NCBI GenBank assembly: GCA_900754605.1
Contig: CAAEDK010000320.1
Coordinates: forward strand, 1-22,888
Length of the DNA: 22,888 nt
Source of the DNA: an uncultured Oscillospiraceae bacterium
Lineage (GTDB): Bacteria > Bacillota_A > Clostridia > Oscillospirales > Oscillospiraceae
Direction: 5' to 3'
Positions within the stretch are counted from its first letter, which is position 1. Each line of letters starts with the position of its first letter. Of this stretch, positions 6,329-13,610 are shown piece after piece. The translations under genes were made by a program, and so were the position numbers. Under the pieces are notes generated by a model that saw nothing but the letters and a program-made list of their open reading frames with translations, had not been told where the DNA came from and did no database searches.

Positions 6329-8317
6329 TCAGCCCAGAACGACCAACAGATCATCGGTGTTCACAGTGGCACCCACATTGACAGCCACAGACTTGACGGT
6401 GCCGTCCGCAGGAGCGGAGACCTCGATCTCCATCTTCATGGCTTCCAGCACGATCAGCACATCGCCGGCCTTCACAGCCTGGCCAGGCTTGCACTCTACC
6501 TTGAAGATGTTGCCGGGCATGGGGCTGTTCACCGGGGTCTCACCGGCAGCCACAGCGGCAGGAGCCGCAGCGGGGGCGGGAGCCGCAGGCGCGGCAGCAG
6601 GAGCGGGGGCAGGAGCCGGCGCGGCAGCGGGCGCAGCAGCCGGGGCAGCCACGGGAGCAGCAGCCACAGGGGCGGCGGCAGGAGCCGCAGCGGGGGCGTC
6701 AGCCTTTTCCACGGACACCTGGAAGGGCTTCCCGTCGATGGTGACGGTAAAGCTGCCGGTGCAGTCGTCCCGGTTGCCCATCATCAGGTGGGGAGGCTGA
6801 TAGCTGGCGGCAAAGGGCTGGATGGCACGGGTAGTGTAGCCGGAGCCGGACACTGCGGGGGTATTGGTATAATACACATGCCCCTGCCAAGCCGGCATGG
6901 GGGGCAGATCCTCCGCCTTGGGGGCCTTGGGGGCGGCGGGAGCAGCCTTCTTGGGCTCCTCCTTCTTGGGGAAACCAGCCTCGCGGTCCTTGAAGAACGC
7001 AGTGGCCACCTGGGGGAAGGCGATGTAGGACAGCACATCCTCATCGCACTTGGCGGTGTCGCCCAGCTCCTTCTTGGTCTTTTCAAACTCGGGCTCCAGG
7101 GAGTCGGCAAAGCGACCCTTCACCAGGGGAGTGTCGCCCAGGATCTTCTTCTGGATCTCCGCGTCGATGGGTGCGGGGGTGCGGCCGTACTCGCCGCGGC
7201 AGTAGGCCTTGATCTCCTTGCCCACAACCTTGTAGCGCTCGCCGGCCAGCACGTTCTGCACAGCCTGGGAGCCCACCATCTGGCTGGTGGGGGTAACCAG
7301 GGGAGGATAGCCCAGGTCAGCACGGACCTTGGGAGTCTCGGCCAGGGCCTCGTCCAGCTTGTCCATAGCGTTCATCATCTTCAGCTGGGAAATCAGGTTG
7401 GACAGCATTCCGCCGGGGATCTGATAGTTCAGGCACTGGGTATCGGTAGCCATGGAGATGGGATCCAGGGTGCCGTCCTTCAGGAAGTCAGCCCGGACGC
7501 CCTTGAAGAAGTCGGCCATCTGAATCAGAGCCTTATCGTCCAGATCCACCTGATAGCCAAGCTGGCGCAGAGCATAGGCCAGAGTCTCGGTGGCGGGCTG
7601 TGCAGTGCCGCCAGACATGGGGGAGATAGCGGTGTCCAGCACATCGGCGCCAGCCTCCACCGACTTCAGGCAGGTCATGAAGGCCAGGCCAGTGGTGCAG
7701 TGGGTGTGGATGACCAAGGGCAGCTCGGGCACTGCATCCTTGATGGCAGAGACCAAGTCATAGGCATCCTTGGGGCCCATGATGCCGGCCATATCCTTAA
7801 TGCAGATGGAGGAGACCCCCATCTTCTTCAGATCCTTCACCATTTGGACATTCTTCTCCAGCGTATGGACCGGACTGGTGGTGAAGCAGATGGTACCGGA
7901 GGCATGAGCCCCCTGCTTTACGGTCTCATCAATGGCGACCTCAAGATTGCGCACATCGTTCAGCGCATCAAAAATGCGGATGATATCGATACCGTTCTTC
8001 ACAGAGTACTCCACAAACTTGCGGACCACATCGTCAGGGTAGTGTTTGTAGCCCAGGATGTTCTGGCCCCGCAGGAGCATCTGGAGCTTGGTGTTGGGCA
8101 TCTTGGCGCGGATCTTGCGCAGCCGGTCCCAGGGATCCTCCCGCAGATAGCGCAGGCAGACGTCAAAAGTGGCGCCGCCCCACACTTCGGCGGAATAGAA
8201 GCCGGCCTGATCCATAGTCTCCAAGATGGGCTCGAACTTGTCATAGGGGAGCCGCGTGGCAATCAGCGATTGATTTGCGTCACGCAGTACCGTCTCCGTG
8301 AATTGTACCTTTCTCAT
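6329..8317 (-). CDS. Biotin-dependent oxaloacetate decarboxylase alpha subunit / pyruvate carboxylase subunit B-type carboxyltransferase, 662 aa
   Basis: The N-terminal half (about residues 1-450) is a carboxyltransferase TIM barrel with conserved metal and active-site residues: D13 in LRDANQS, K174 in IKDMAG (the carbamylated lysine), and H204/H206 in IHTHCTTG. A conserved family helical domain follows. An Ala/Pro-rich linker (about 541-592) leads to a C-terminal biotinyl domain with the biotin-accepting K628 in EAMKM. This architecture is shared by OadA of the sodium-pumping decarboxylase, PycB and transcarboxylase 5S-like subunits. No membrane beta or gamma subunit and no biotin carboxylase gene is present here, so the partner is encoded elsewhere and the reaction cannot be fixed. 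The start has GGAGG ten bases upstream. The gene is a single unit with promoter and terminator. Confidence 0.9.
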   Translation of the reverse strand: MRKVQFTETVLRDANQSLIATRLPYDKFEPILETMDQAGFYSAEVWGGATFDVCLRYLREDPWDRLRKIRAKMPNTKLQMLLRGQNILGYKHYPDDVVRKFVEYSVKNGIDIIRIFDALNDVRNLEVAIDETVKQGAHASGTICFTTSPVHTLEKNVQMVKDLKKMGVSSICIKDMAGIMGPKDAYDLVSAIKDAVPELPLVIHTHCTTGLAFMTCLKSVEAGADVLDTAISPMSGGTAQPATETLAYALRQLGYQVDLDDKALIQMADFFKGVRADFLKDGTLDPISMATDTQCLNYQIPGGMLSNLISQLKMMNAMDKLDEALAETPKVRADLGYPPLVTPTSQMVGSQAVQNVLAGERYKVVGKEIKAYCRGEYGRTPAPIDAEIQKKILGDTPLVKGRFADSLEPEFEKTKKELGDTAKCDEDVLSYIAFPQVATAFFKDREAGFPKKEEPKKAAPAAPKAPKAEDLPPMPAWQGHVYYTNTPAVSGSGYTTRAIQPFAASYQPPHLMMGNRDDCTGSFTVTIDGKPFQVSVEKADAPAAAPAAAPVAAAPVAAPAAAPAAAPAPAPAPAAAPAAPAPAAAPAAVAAGETPVNSPMPGNIFKVECKPGQAVKAGDVLIVLEAMKMEIEVSAPADGTVKSVAVNVGATVNTDDLLVVLG

Positions 8318-8408
8318 GTTGAATCGACCTCCAAATATTGCTGTGGTGCTCTCACAAAACTTCGGATCTGCTCCACTCTCAGCATTCCGGTCCGTGAAGC
8401 CGGCTCAC

Positions 8409-8420
8409 TTTTCCGGAAAA
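8409..8420. repeat. 12-bp palindrome in the leader of the decarboxylase-type gene
   Basis: TTTTCCGGAAAA is a perfect palindrome flanked on both sides by the direct repeat CTCAC. It lies about 10-20 bases downstream of the predicted transcription start, a common place for a repressor site. Confidence 0.5.
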
Positions 8421-8433
8421 CTCACTTGTAGTT

Positions 8434-8462
8434 ATTGTAGTATATCTTGCGCCGCAAAGCAA
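8434..8462 (-). promoter_or_regulatory. Promoter of the decarboxylase-type gene
   Basis: On the minus strand the -35 box is TTGCTT (8457-8462) and the -10 box TACAAT (8434-8439), with a 17-base spacer. It gives a leader of about 110 bases before the start codon at 8317. Confidence 0.75.
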
Positions 8463-8542
8463 CCCCTTTTGGTAGAAATACTTTGCTTTTTCCACCTAAA
8501 AAACTCTGGATTTCTAGGCTCTCACGGCTGATTGGAAAATAT

Positions 8543-8588
8543 AGAAAAAAACACCGCAGGCAGTTGGGAAGGTAACTGCTGCGGTGTT
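8543..8588 (-). terminator. Rho-independent terminator after the 43-codon ORF
   Basis: A 15-bp stem with one bulged base (8550-8559 plus 8561-8565 pair with 8574-8588) has an 8-base loop. On the minus strand it is followed by a run of T (about 8544-8550). No larger gene ends here, so it must serve the short transcription unit upstream. Confidence 0.9.
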
Positions 8589-8628
8589 CAAGTTCGGGAT
8601 AAATCGGGCTGTCCGTCAAAACGGCTGC

Positions 8629-8760
8629 TCACCGTTCACTGCACGGCTGAGACTTCTCACGATAACCGGAGAACTCCTCTCCGAAGATCAGATCGTCCAC
8701 ATCCCTGTCTTCCCGTACGTAGTTCCAGATGCTGTCTGGCTCACGCTTCATCATCGTCAT
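8629..8760 (-). CDS. Small acidic protein of unknown function, 43 aa
   Basis: A 43-codon ORF starts MTMMKREPDSIWNYVRED and ends QPCSER. It has a near-perfect ribosome binding site (AGGAGG, nine bases before the ATG). It is followed within 45 bases by a strong terminator and preceded at 9089-9117 by a consensus-like promoter, so both transcription and translation are well supported. The sequence is hydrophilic and acidic (VREDRDVDDLIFGEEF), has no membrane segment and a single cysteine near its end. I know no family for it. An 11-codon ORF ends directly in its ribosome binding site. It could be a regulatory small protein, or the transcript could act mainly as RNA. Confidence 0.6.
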   Translation of the reverse strand: MTMMKREPDSIWNYVREDRDVDDLIFGEEFSGYREKSQPCSER

Positions 8761-8773
8761 GCTGATTCACCTC

Positions 8774-8809
8774 CTATTGGGTTTGATTTGTCCGGATGCA
8801 AGGGCACAT
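8774..8809 (-). CDS. Possible 11-codon leader peptide (MCPCIRTNQTQ)
   Basis: A short ORF on the minus strand has AAGGAG six bases before its ATG. Its TAG stop overlaps the ribosome binding site of the 43-codon ORF, which suggests translational coupling or control. The peptide has two cysteines near the start. It is far too short for coding statistics, so support is limited to the ribosome binding site and position. Confidence 0.35.
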   Translation of the reverse strand: MCPCIRTNQTQ

Positions 8810-9082
8810 AAATTTCTCCTTGTATGCATGGATCATTCAAGATTTTGCAAGAATAAATTACCATTCTTTCGACTTCGATATTTTAGCTTCTGCGGAACCG
8901 TCTGCGCGCTCTTAACCTAATACAAAATTATCTTGAACCCATCCAGCCGTTCATTGCAACGTTTCAGTGTTTTATTTTTTATTCTTTTTGAATTGAGCTG
9001 ATTTTTGCAATATTTTTCATTCTTTAAGTTCTATATCAGAACAGAAGCACAGCTGTTCTTTCAACACATCCCCTGCCGGACT
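8810..9082 (-). other. Long AT-rich untranslated leader of the small-ORF transcript
   Basis: About 270 bases lie between the predicted transcription start (near 9082) and the first short ORF. Local hairpins are visible, for example AGAACAG...CTGTTCT in the first 50 bases of the transcript and AAGAAT...ATTCTT shortly before the leader ORF. I did not recognise a known riboswitch, 6S RNA or other RNA family. No convincing ORF with a ribosome binding site was found on either strand here. Confidence 0.4.
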
Positions 9083-9088
9083 TTTGTT

Positions 9089-9117
9089 ATTGTAAGCCTC
9101 TCCTCCAAATTTGTCAA
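9089..9117 (-). promoter_or_regulatory. Consensus-like promoter of the small-ORF transcript
   Basis: On the minus strand the -35 box is TTGACA (9112-9117), a perfect match to consensus, and the -10 box TACAAT (9089-9094), with a 17-base spacer. It drives transcription towards the 43-codon ORF about 330 bases downstream. Confidence 0.85.
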
Positions 9118-9224
9118 GAACTTTTTCTTTCGAAATGAAATATTTATTTTTTATTCCTGCATTTTTTCTTGCATTAAAACAGTCTTTCCGTTCCTGAACA
9201 ACTTCTTATCAGCCCCTGAAATGC

Positions 9225-9261
9225 ACTTGTGCCCGCCTCCCTTTGGGAGGCGGGCACAAGT
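9225..9261. terminator. Perfect 17-bp hairpin ending the polysaccharide operon
   Basis: Bases 9225-9241 pair perfectly with 9245-9261 around a TTT loop, directly after the stop codon at 9263. On the minus strand the following sequence (GCATTTC) is only weakly T-rich, while the plus-strand side has TTTT. The hairpin is very stable and, by position, should end the minus-strand operon and protect its 3' end. Confidence 0.7.
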
Positions 9262-9262
9262 T

Positions 9263-11473
9263 TTACCCTGCGGTCCGTTTTAGTAGATCCAGCAGCAGTT
9301 CCTCGTTCAGGAGGGCCGCCTTAGCCAGCGCCTCCGACTTCTGCCGCAGGCGGGCCAGATTGCTTTCATAATCCTTCATCATGCGGTCGGCACAATCGAT
9401 GGCCTCCTCCTGGTTGAAATGCTCCACATGACCAGCGGAGGGCATGTCCAACTCCTGAAGATAACTCTCAACTTTAGGGTCATACACCAGACCGATGCAG
9501 GGAACTGCCATCCGAGCAGCAAAGATCAGGGTGTGCAGGCGCATGGCCACGCACAGTTCAGCCTCCCCCAATACAGCCATCAGTTCCCGGGGCGTAGTAG
9601 CTGCATCCAGAAGATAGGATGGCTCCTCCATAGCTTGACGCACCAAGTCGGTCGTATTCCGATCATGCTTGGGCTGCATCAGGAGGAATAGAATCTCCAT
9701 TCCATAAGTCCGCCGCAGATGGTCACACAGTCCAGCCAGCTTTTGAGGAAATTCCTCTGTCCCCGGCCAGTCCCGCACTGAGACGGCAGCAAACTTACGC
9801 CCCTGGGGCAGGCGAGCCGCCTGAAGCAGTTCCATCCCCCGTTCTCTGGGAGCAGGCGGCAGATTAAATACCGGATCCGCCGTTACGTGGAGATCAGGAC
9901 GCTTCACCCCCATCTCCTGAAGCTCCCGGGCGGAGCTCCCATCCCGGAGAGTGACCAGGGCCGCCCGCTCCACCGCCCGCCGCACCCGGCGGCGGTTGGC
10001 CGGCTTTCGCACCGGGCCGATGCCATTTGCATAGAGCATCACAGGCTTATGGAACAGTTCTGCCGCCCGAATGATCGCCAAATAATACAGCAGGGAGCGG
10101 GTGGAAGTCCGATCCTGGAGCAGACTTCCGCCGCCAGACAGCAGGGCGTCACACCGCCAAAGAGCCTTCATCACCTTCCACATCTGGAAGCGCGGAACAG
10201 CCTCCAGACCGCACAAATCCCATGTCAGCTCCGGGTCATTGGACAGAACGGTCACCGCCACATCCTGGCTGGCAGCCAGGATGCCCTCATGGATGGACTG
10301 TAAGATAGCATCATCTCCAGCATTGGAGAAGCCATAATATCCACTCATCACTACATGGTAACGGCGGCGGCGTACCTGGTCGTACACCGCAAGGCAGTCT
10401 TCCGCCATACGGCGCACCGAGTAGTGCTCCTGCACCACCTGCCGGCCATAGCGTCCCAAATCCTTTCTCTTCTCTTCCGGCAGAGCAAAGGCAGAGGTCA
10501 CCGCCTCCAAAAGTACCGCCTCTGTGGCGATTGGGTCGGTACGGCAGCAGAAGTTGGTATCGATGGCCTTTTCCAGCAGTTCTGGCTGGAATAGTCCAGT
10601 GTGACCCTGGGCTCCAGAGAGCACCACAGGCTTCTCCGCCGCCATTGCCTCCAAAGCTGAGCGGGAGACCCCCACAAATAGGTCGCAGGCAGCTACCACG
10701 GCATTGATATCTGTTCTGGGACCAGTCAGCACTACACAAGGGCGGCCCAGCTTCAGATTTATTTCCTGGGCTTGTCGTTCCAATTCTGCAAACACATCAC
10801 CACCGCCGGTGATCAAAATCCTCACTCCGGGCACCGCCCGATCAAGTTGCGGAGCCAGTTCAATCAGCTGACAGGCCGCCAGGGAACTGGCCTGATCCAG
10901 CCGGCTGACATGGCCGATCACAGGGGCATCCCCCAGGCAGAACTCCTCCCGCACCGCCTCCCCAGAGACCTCAGGAGAAAACTTCTCTGTGTCGATCCCG
11001 TTGATGGTCAAGGTGATGTGTCCGGCAGGGACCCCATACTCCTGGATTAGATAATCCCGAATGTCCTCACTCACGGCCAAAGTGCGCTGTCCCCAGTTGG
11101 ACAGCAGCTTCAGCATCCCACTGACCTGGAACACCCCATGGCAGGAAGTGACAAACGGGAATTTCAACTCGCGTTGCAGCGTACCACATAGGAAGGCGGG
11201 AATTCTGGCATGGGCGTGGACAATGTCAGGTTGTTCCTCCCGCAGGATCCGCCGAAGCAGCGTCCGGGAGCGAAGCATATCCCCTACGCTGCGCCTGTGC
11301 ATGGGGACAGCATAGTGCCGGATCCCCGCCGCCTCCACCTCAGCTACATATACGCCGCCGTTCGAGGCAATGACCACCTCATGTCCACGGCTCTTCAGTT
11401 CCTTGGCCAGCTCCACAATGTGGGTCTCCGCGCCTCCGATCCCCAGACCCATGGTCGCCATACAGATCTTCAT
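9263..11473 (-). CDS. csaB: Fusion of a GT4-like glycosyltransferase and a CsaB-type polysaccharide pyruvyl transferase, 736 aa
   Basis: Residues 1 to about 370 are a GT4-fold glycosyltransferase: GIGGAETH near the N-terminus, PDIVHAHAR at 82-90, INGIDTEKF at 157-165. Its donor-site motif is degenerate: only the second glutamate of E-x7-E (E275 in ALEAMAAEKPVV) is present. Residues from about 373 onward are a pyruvyl transferase of the CsaB/WcaK family, with GYYGFSNAGDDAIL, LSGGGSLLQD at 445-454, YANGIGPV and MRLHTLIFA at 644-652. CsaB adds ketal pyruvate to a secondary cell wall polymer, the usual anchor for SLH-domain proteins. I start it at the ATG at 11473, seven bases after the previous stop, with GAGGA upstream; the longer reading would begin inside the previous gene. 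It is the last gene of the operon. Confidence 0.88.
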   Translation of the reverse strand: MKICMATMGLGIGGAETHIVELAKELKSRGHEVVIASNGGVYVAEVEAAGIRHYAVPMHRRSVGDMLRSRTLLRRILREEQPDIVHAHARIPAFLCGTLQRELKFPFVTSCHGVFQVSGMLKLLSNWGQRTLAVSEDIRDYLIQEYGVPAGHITLTINGIDTEKFSPEVSGEAVREEFCLGDAPVIGHVSRLDQASSLAACQLIELAPQLDRAVPGVRILITGGGDVFAELERQAQEINLKLGRPCVVLTGPRTDINAVVAACDLFVGVSRSALEAMAAEKPVVLSGAQGHTGLFQPELLEKAIDTNFCCRTDPIATEAVLLEAVTSAFALPEEKRKDLGRYGRQVVQEHYSVRRMAEDCLAVYDQVRRRRYHVVMSGYYGFSNAGDDAILQSIHEGILAASQDVAVTVLSNDPELTWDLCGLEAVPRFQMWKVMKALWRCDALLSGGGSLLQDRTSTRSLLYYLAIIRAAELFHKPVMLYANGIGPVRKPANRRRVRRAVERAALVTLRDGSSARELQEMGVKRPDLHVTADPVFNLPPAPRERGMELLQAARLPQGRKFAAVSVRDWPGTEEFPQKLAGLCDHLRRTYGMEILFLLMQPKHDRNTTDLVRQAMEEPSYLLDAATTPRELMAVLGEAELCVAMRLHTLIFAARMAVPCIGLVYDPKVESYLQELDMPSAGHVEHFNQEEAIDCADRMMKDYESNLARLRQKSEALAKAALLNEELLLDLLKRTAG

Positions 11474-11480
11474 AGTTTCC

Positions 11481-11993
11481 TCACTGGTCCTTATCCGGAA
11501 TCTGGAGATCCACAACAGTCCCCACAAAGTTTGCGTACTTTGTATTGAAGTTCCGGTTGGAATTGACCCCCAGGCTGTAAATACGGTTGAGCATCACGCT
11601 GCCGTTCCCCTCGATCAAGGCCTCTCCCTCAATGGTAAGGAGGATATTGTAGCAGCCCTCGGTGGGCAGCATGGCCACTGTTCCGTCGTTCAGCTTCCCC
11701 TCATGGGTGCCGCTGCTGACCTGAATGTCAGTAATAGTTCCCAGAGATCCGCCGGTACTGCGTTCCTTGTCAAACATCTGGTCCCCTACCTGGATTGCGT
11801 CCAACATATATTCCGGCTGGTTCTCCAGTTCCATCTGATAGATCACAGTCGTGGTCCCAACATTGCTCCCTGTCTGAGGCTTATGAGTCTTAACATAGAT
11901 AGCAGCCACCATCGCCGTCACAACCAGAAGAACGATCACGTCCACGATGCTGATCTTACCAAACAGCCGCCCATCCCGATCGATGATTTTCAT
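11481..11993 (-). CDS. DUF4330 family membrane-anchored protein, 170 aa
   Basis: The N-terminus MKIIDRDGRLFGKISIVDVIVLL, with a membrane helix at about residues 16-34, is the typical start of DUF4330 proteins. It is followed by an outside domain of about 135 residues that contains the repeated VGDQMFD and LGTITDIQV elements of that family. It begins inside the stop codon of the preceding DUF4330 gene (ATGA overlap, 11990-11993). DUF4330 has no proven function. Position between two glycosyltransferase genes in an operon with a flippase, a ligase-like protein and CsaB suggests a role in export or assembly of the cell wall polymer. Confidence 0.8.
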   Translation of the reverse strand: MKIIDRDGRLFGKISIVDVIVLLVVTAMVAAIYVKTHKPQTGSNVGTTTVIYQMELENQPEYMLDAIQVGDQMFDKERSTGGSLGTITDIQVSSGTHEGKLNDGTVAMLPTEGCYNILLTIEGEALIEGNGSVMLNRIYSLGVNSNRNFNTKYANFVGTVVDLQIPDKDQ

Positions 11994-12493
11994 TGTTCAG
12001 CCCCCCGTTCGATTTCAGTCACAGGGCCGCCGCCCATATAACCCGGTCCCCGGACATAGGCCAGTTGGCCTACCCGGAAGTCATAACCGCCACCCAGCAG
12101 AAGCGCCCCGCCATCACCGCTGGTGGTGCAGGTGCTCTCCACAGTGACATACACATCCTCATAGCCCTCCAGGACCGCATTCACATAGACCTGCCGTTCC
12201 TGATCCAAAACCTGGACCTCTGCAGGCCTGGCCTCCACCGAGACCACACTGCCCATCTGATAGTTTTTCACTGCATCCTCCAGCTGGTCTCCAGGCTGGA
12301 TGAGAGCACTCTCCCCTTCCTTCATCTTCTGGAACATAACAGTGTAGCGTACAGGGGTAGCGGTAGGTGCAGTCTCTCCATCAGAGCGCAGGCCGATCCA
12401 AGCCGCCGCAGCCCCTGCCAGTAGGACCACTACCAGAATAATCGCGTCGAACAGATTCAGCCTCAGCCGAAATTTATGGTTATTTTGTTCCAT
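11990..12493 (-). CDS. DUF4330-like membrane-anchored protein, 167 aa
   Basis: This protein has the same plan as its downstream neighbour: a short basic start with RLRLNLFDAIILVVVLLAG, one membrane helix at about residues 15-35, and an outside domain with the matching QPGDQLEDAVKNYQMGSVVSVEA element. I therefore regard the two as diverged tandem copies of the DUF4330 type. The start has AAAGGAG six bases upstream and overlaps the end of the glycosyltransferase gene by 14 bases. Two different copies side by side may form a heteromeric complex in the membrane, which is inference only. Confidence 0.75.
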   Translation of the reverse strand: MEQNNHKFRLRLNLFDAIILVVVLLAGAAAAWIGLRSDGETAPTATPVRYTVMFQKMKEGESALIQPGDQLEDAVKNYQMGSVVSVEARPAEVQVLDQERQVYVNAVLEGYEDVYVTVESTCTTSGDGGALLLGGGYDFRVGQLAYVRGPGYMGGGPVTEIERGAEQ

Positions 12494-13610
12494 GGGATAC
12501 TCCTTTCAGGATGTCAAGGTAAACTTGCTCCACATTCTTTGCAAAGATCTCGCCGGTAAACCGCTCCCGGAACACCTCCCGTGCCCGCTCTCCCATGCAG
12601 GCCCGTTTCTCCGGACAGTCCATCAGCCGTGCGATACAGTCAGCCAGAGCCCGGCTGTCCCGACTAGGGAAAATCAAACCGTTGTCTCCGTCCTTCACCA
12701 ACCAGGGGTTGCCCCCATAGTCGCTGACAATGGAAGGCAGCCCCAGACTCATTCCCTCCAGAAGGGCCATACTGGTAGCTTCAGTACCATAAGATGCATT
12801 GAGCTGTACATCAAGAATAGACAGCAGTGCGGCCACATCGGACCGGAAACCCAGCAGGGACATCACATCCTCCACACCCTGCTCAGCCACCACCTTCCGA
12901 AGTTCCGCTTCAAAGCCGCCTGTCCCAGCCACCAGGATTCGGAACTTCCGCCCCTGTTCCTTGAGGATACGGGCAGCTTGGGCCAGATACACATGGCCCT
13001 TATACTCCTCCAAACGGGCCAGGATCCCCAGAGTAAAGGTATCCTCATCCAGTCCCAGTGAATCCCGCAGCTGTACCCGTTCCTCCAAAGCAATCGGGAC
13101 CACCGGAGCCACTCCATTCATAACAATGGTAATCTTTTTCGGAGAGATTCCGCCATCTGTCAGATTTTCTGCCGTAGCCGGGCTGACAGCAATGATCCGA
13201 TCAGCATAGTGCTCATTCAGCCACTTATTGATCCACCGGCCAGGAGGGTAACGCAGCTTGGCGGGCACCGGGAAGGCGGAGTGCCGGCTGTACACCACTG
13301 GGACACCGCACTGCCGGGCAGCAATGCGCCCGGACAGAGCCCCATGGGTGTGGACCAAATCCGGCCGCTCCCAACGGATCAGCTCTTTCAGCGCCTTAAC
13401 ATCCTCACGGTGGTAGGATCGATCCGCCATACCGTCTACCTCCAGCACCCGGGCCCCTGCTTCCTCCAATGGCATCTTCAGAAGGCTTCCTCTGGGGACA
13501 GCCACCCAAGTTTCAAACTGGCTGCTGTCGGAATATCGTAAATAGTTGAGGATCACTCGTCCAGCACCGCCGATATTCGTATCGCTGATTACGTTCAGCA
13601 CCCGAATCAT
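12480..13610 (-). CDS. GT4 family glycosyltransferase, 376 aa
   Basis: The protein carries the usual GT-B features of family GT4: DTNIGGAGRV at residues 10-19, PDLVHTHG at 83-90, MNGVAPV, ARLEEYKG at 198-205 (the basic loop holding the donor phosphates), and an intact E-x7-E motif with E277 and E285 in GTEATSMALLEGM. It is expected to work at the cytoplasmic face, adding one sugar from a nucleotide-sugar donor to a lipid-linked glycan. Donor and acceptor cannot be read from the sequence. Its start overlaps the stop of the ligase-like gene (ATGA, 13607-13610), fixing it in the operon. Confidence 0.88.
   Translation of the reverse strand: MIRVLNVISDTNIGGAGRVILNYLRYSDSSQFETWVAVPRGSLLKMPLEEAGARVLEVDGMADRSYHREDVKALKELIRWERPDLVHTHGALSGRIAARQCGVPVVYSRHSAFPVPAKLRYPPGRWINKWLNEHYADRIIAVSPATAENLTDGGISPKKITIVMNGVAPVVPIALEERVQLRDSLGLDEDTFTLGILARLEEYKGHVYLAQAARILKEQGRKFRILVAGTGGFEAELRKVVAEQGVEDVMSLLGFRSDVAALLSILDVQLNASYGTEATSMALLEGMSLGLPSIVSDYGGNPWLVKDGDNGLIFPSRDSRALADCIARLMDCPEKRACMGERAREVFRERFTGEIFAKNVEQVYLDILKGVSHGTK

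Noticed and set aside
6540..6710. Low-complexity GCC/GGC-type repeats that could be taken for a DNA repeat array
   Set aside because: They encode the Ala/Pro-rich linker before the biotinyl domain and are irregular at the DNA level.
6188..8431. A 747-codon plus-strand open frame opposite the decarboxylase-type gene
   Set aside because: It is antisense to a clear enzyme gene, very rich in Gly, His and Ser, has no ribosome binding site or family motif, and arises from GC-rich third positions of the real gene.
8810..9082. Possible riboswitch or 6S RNA in the long leader
   Set aside because: I could not match the visible hairpins to any known riboswitch core or to the 6S long-hairpin-with-bubble layout, so no RNA family is claimed.
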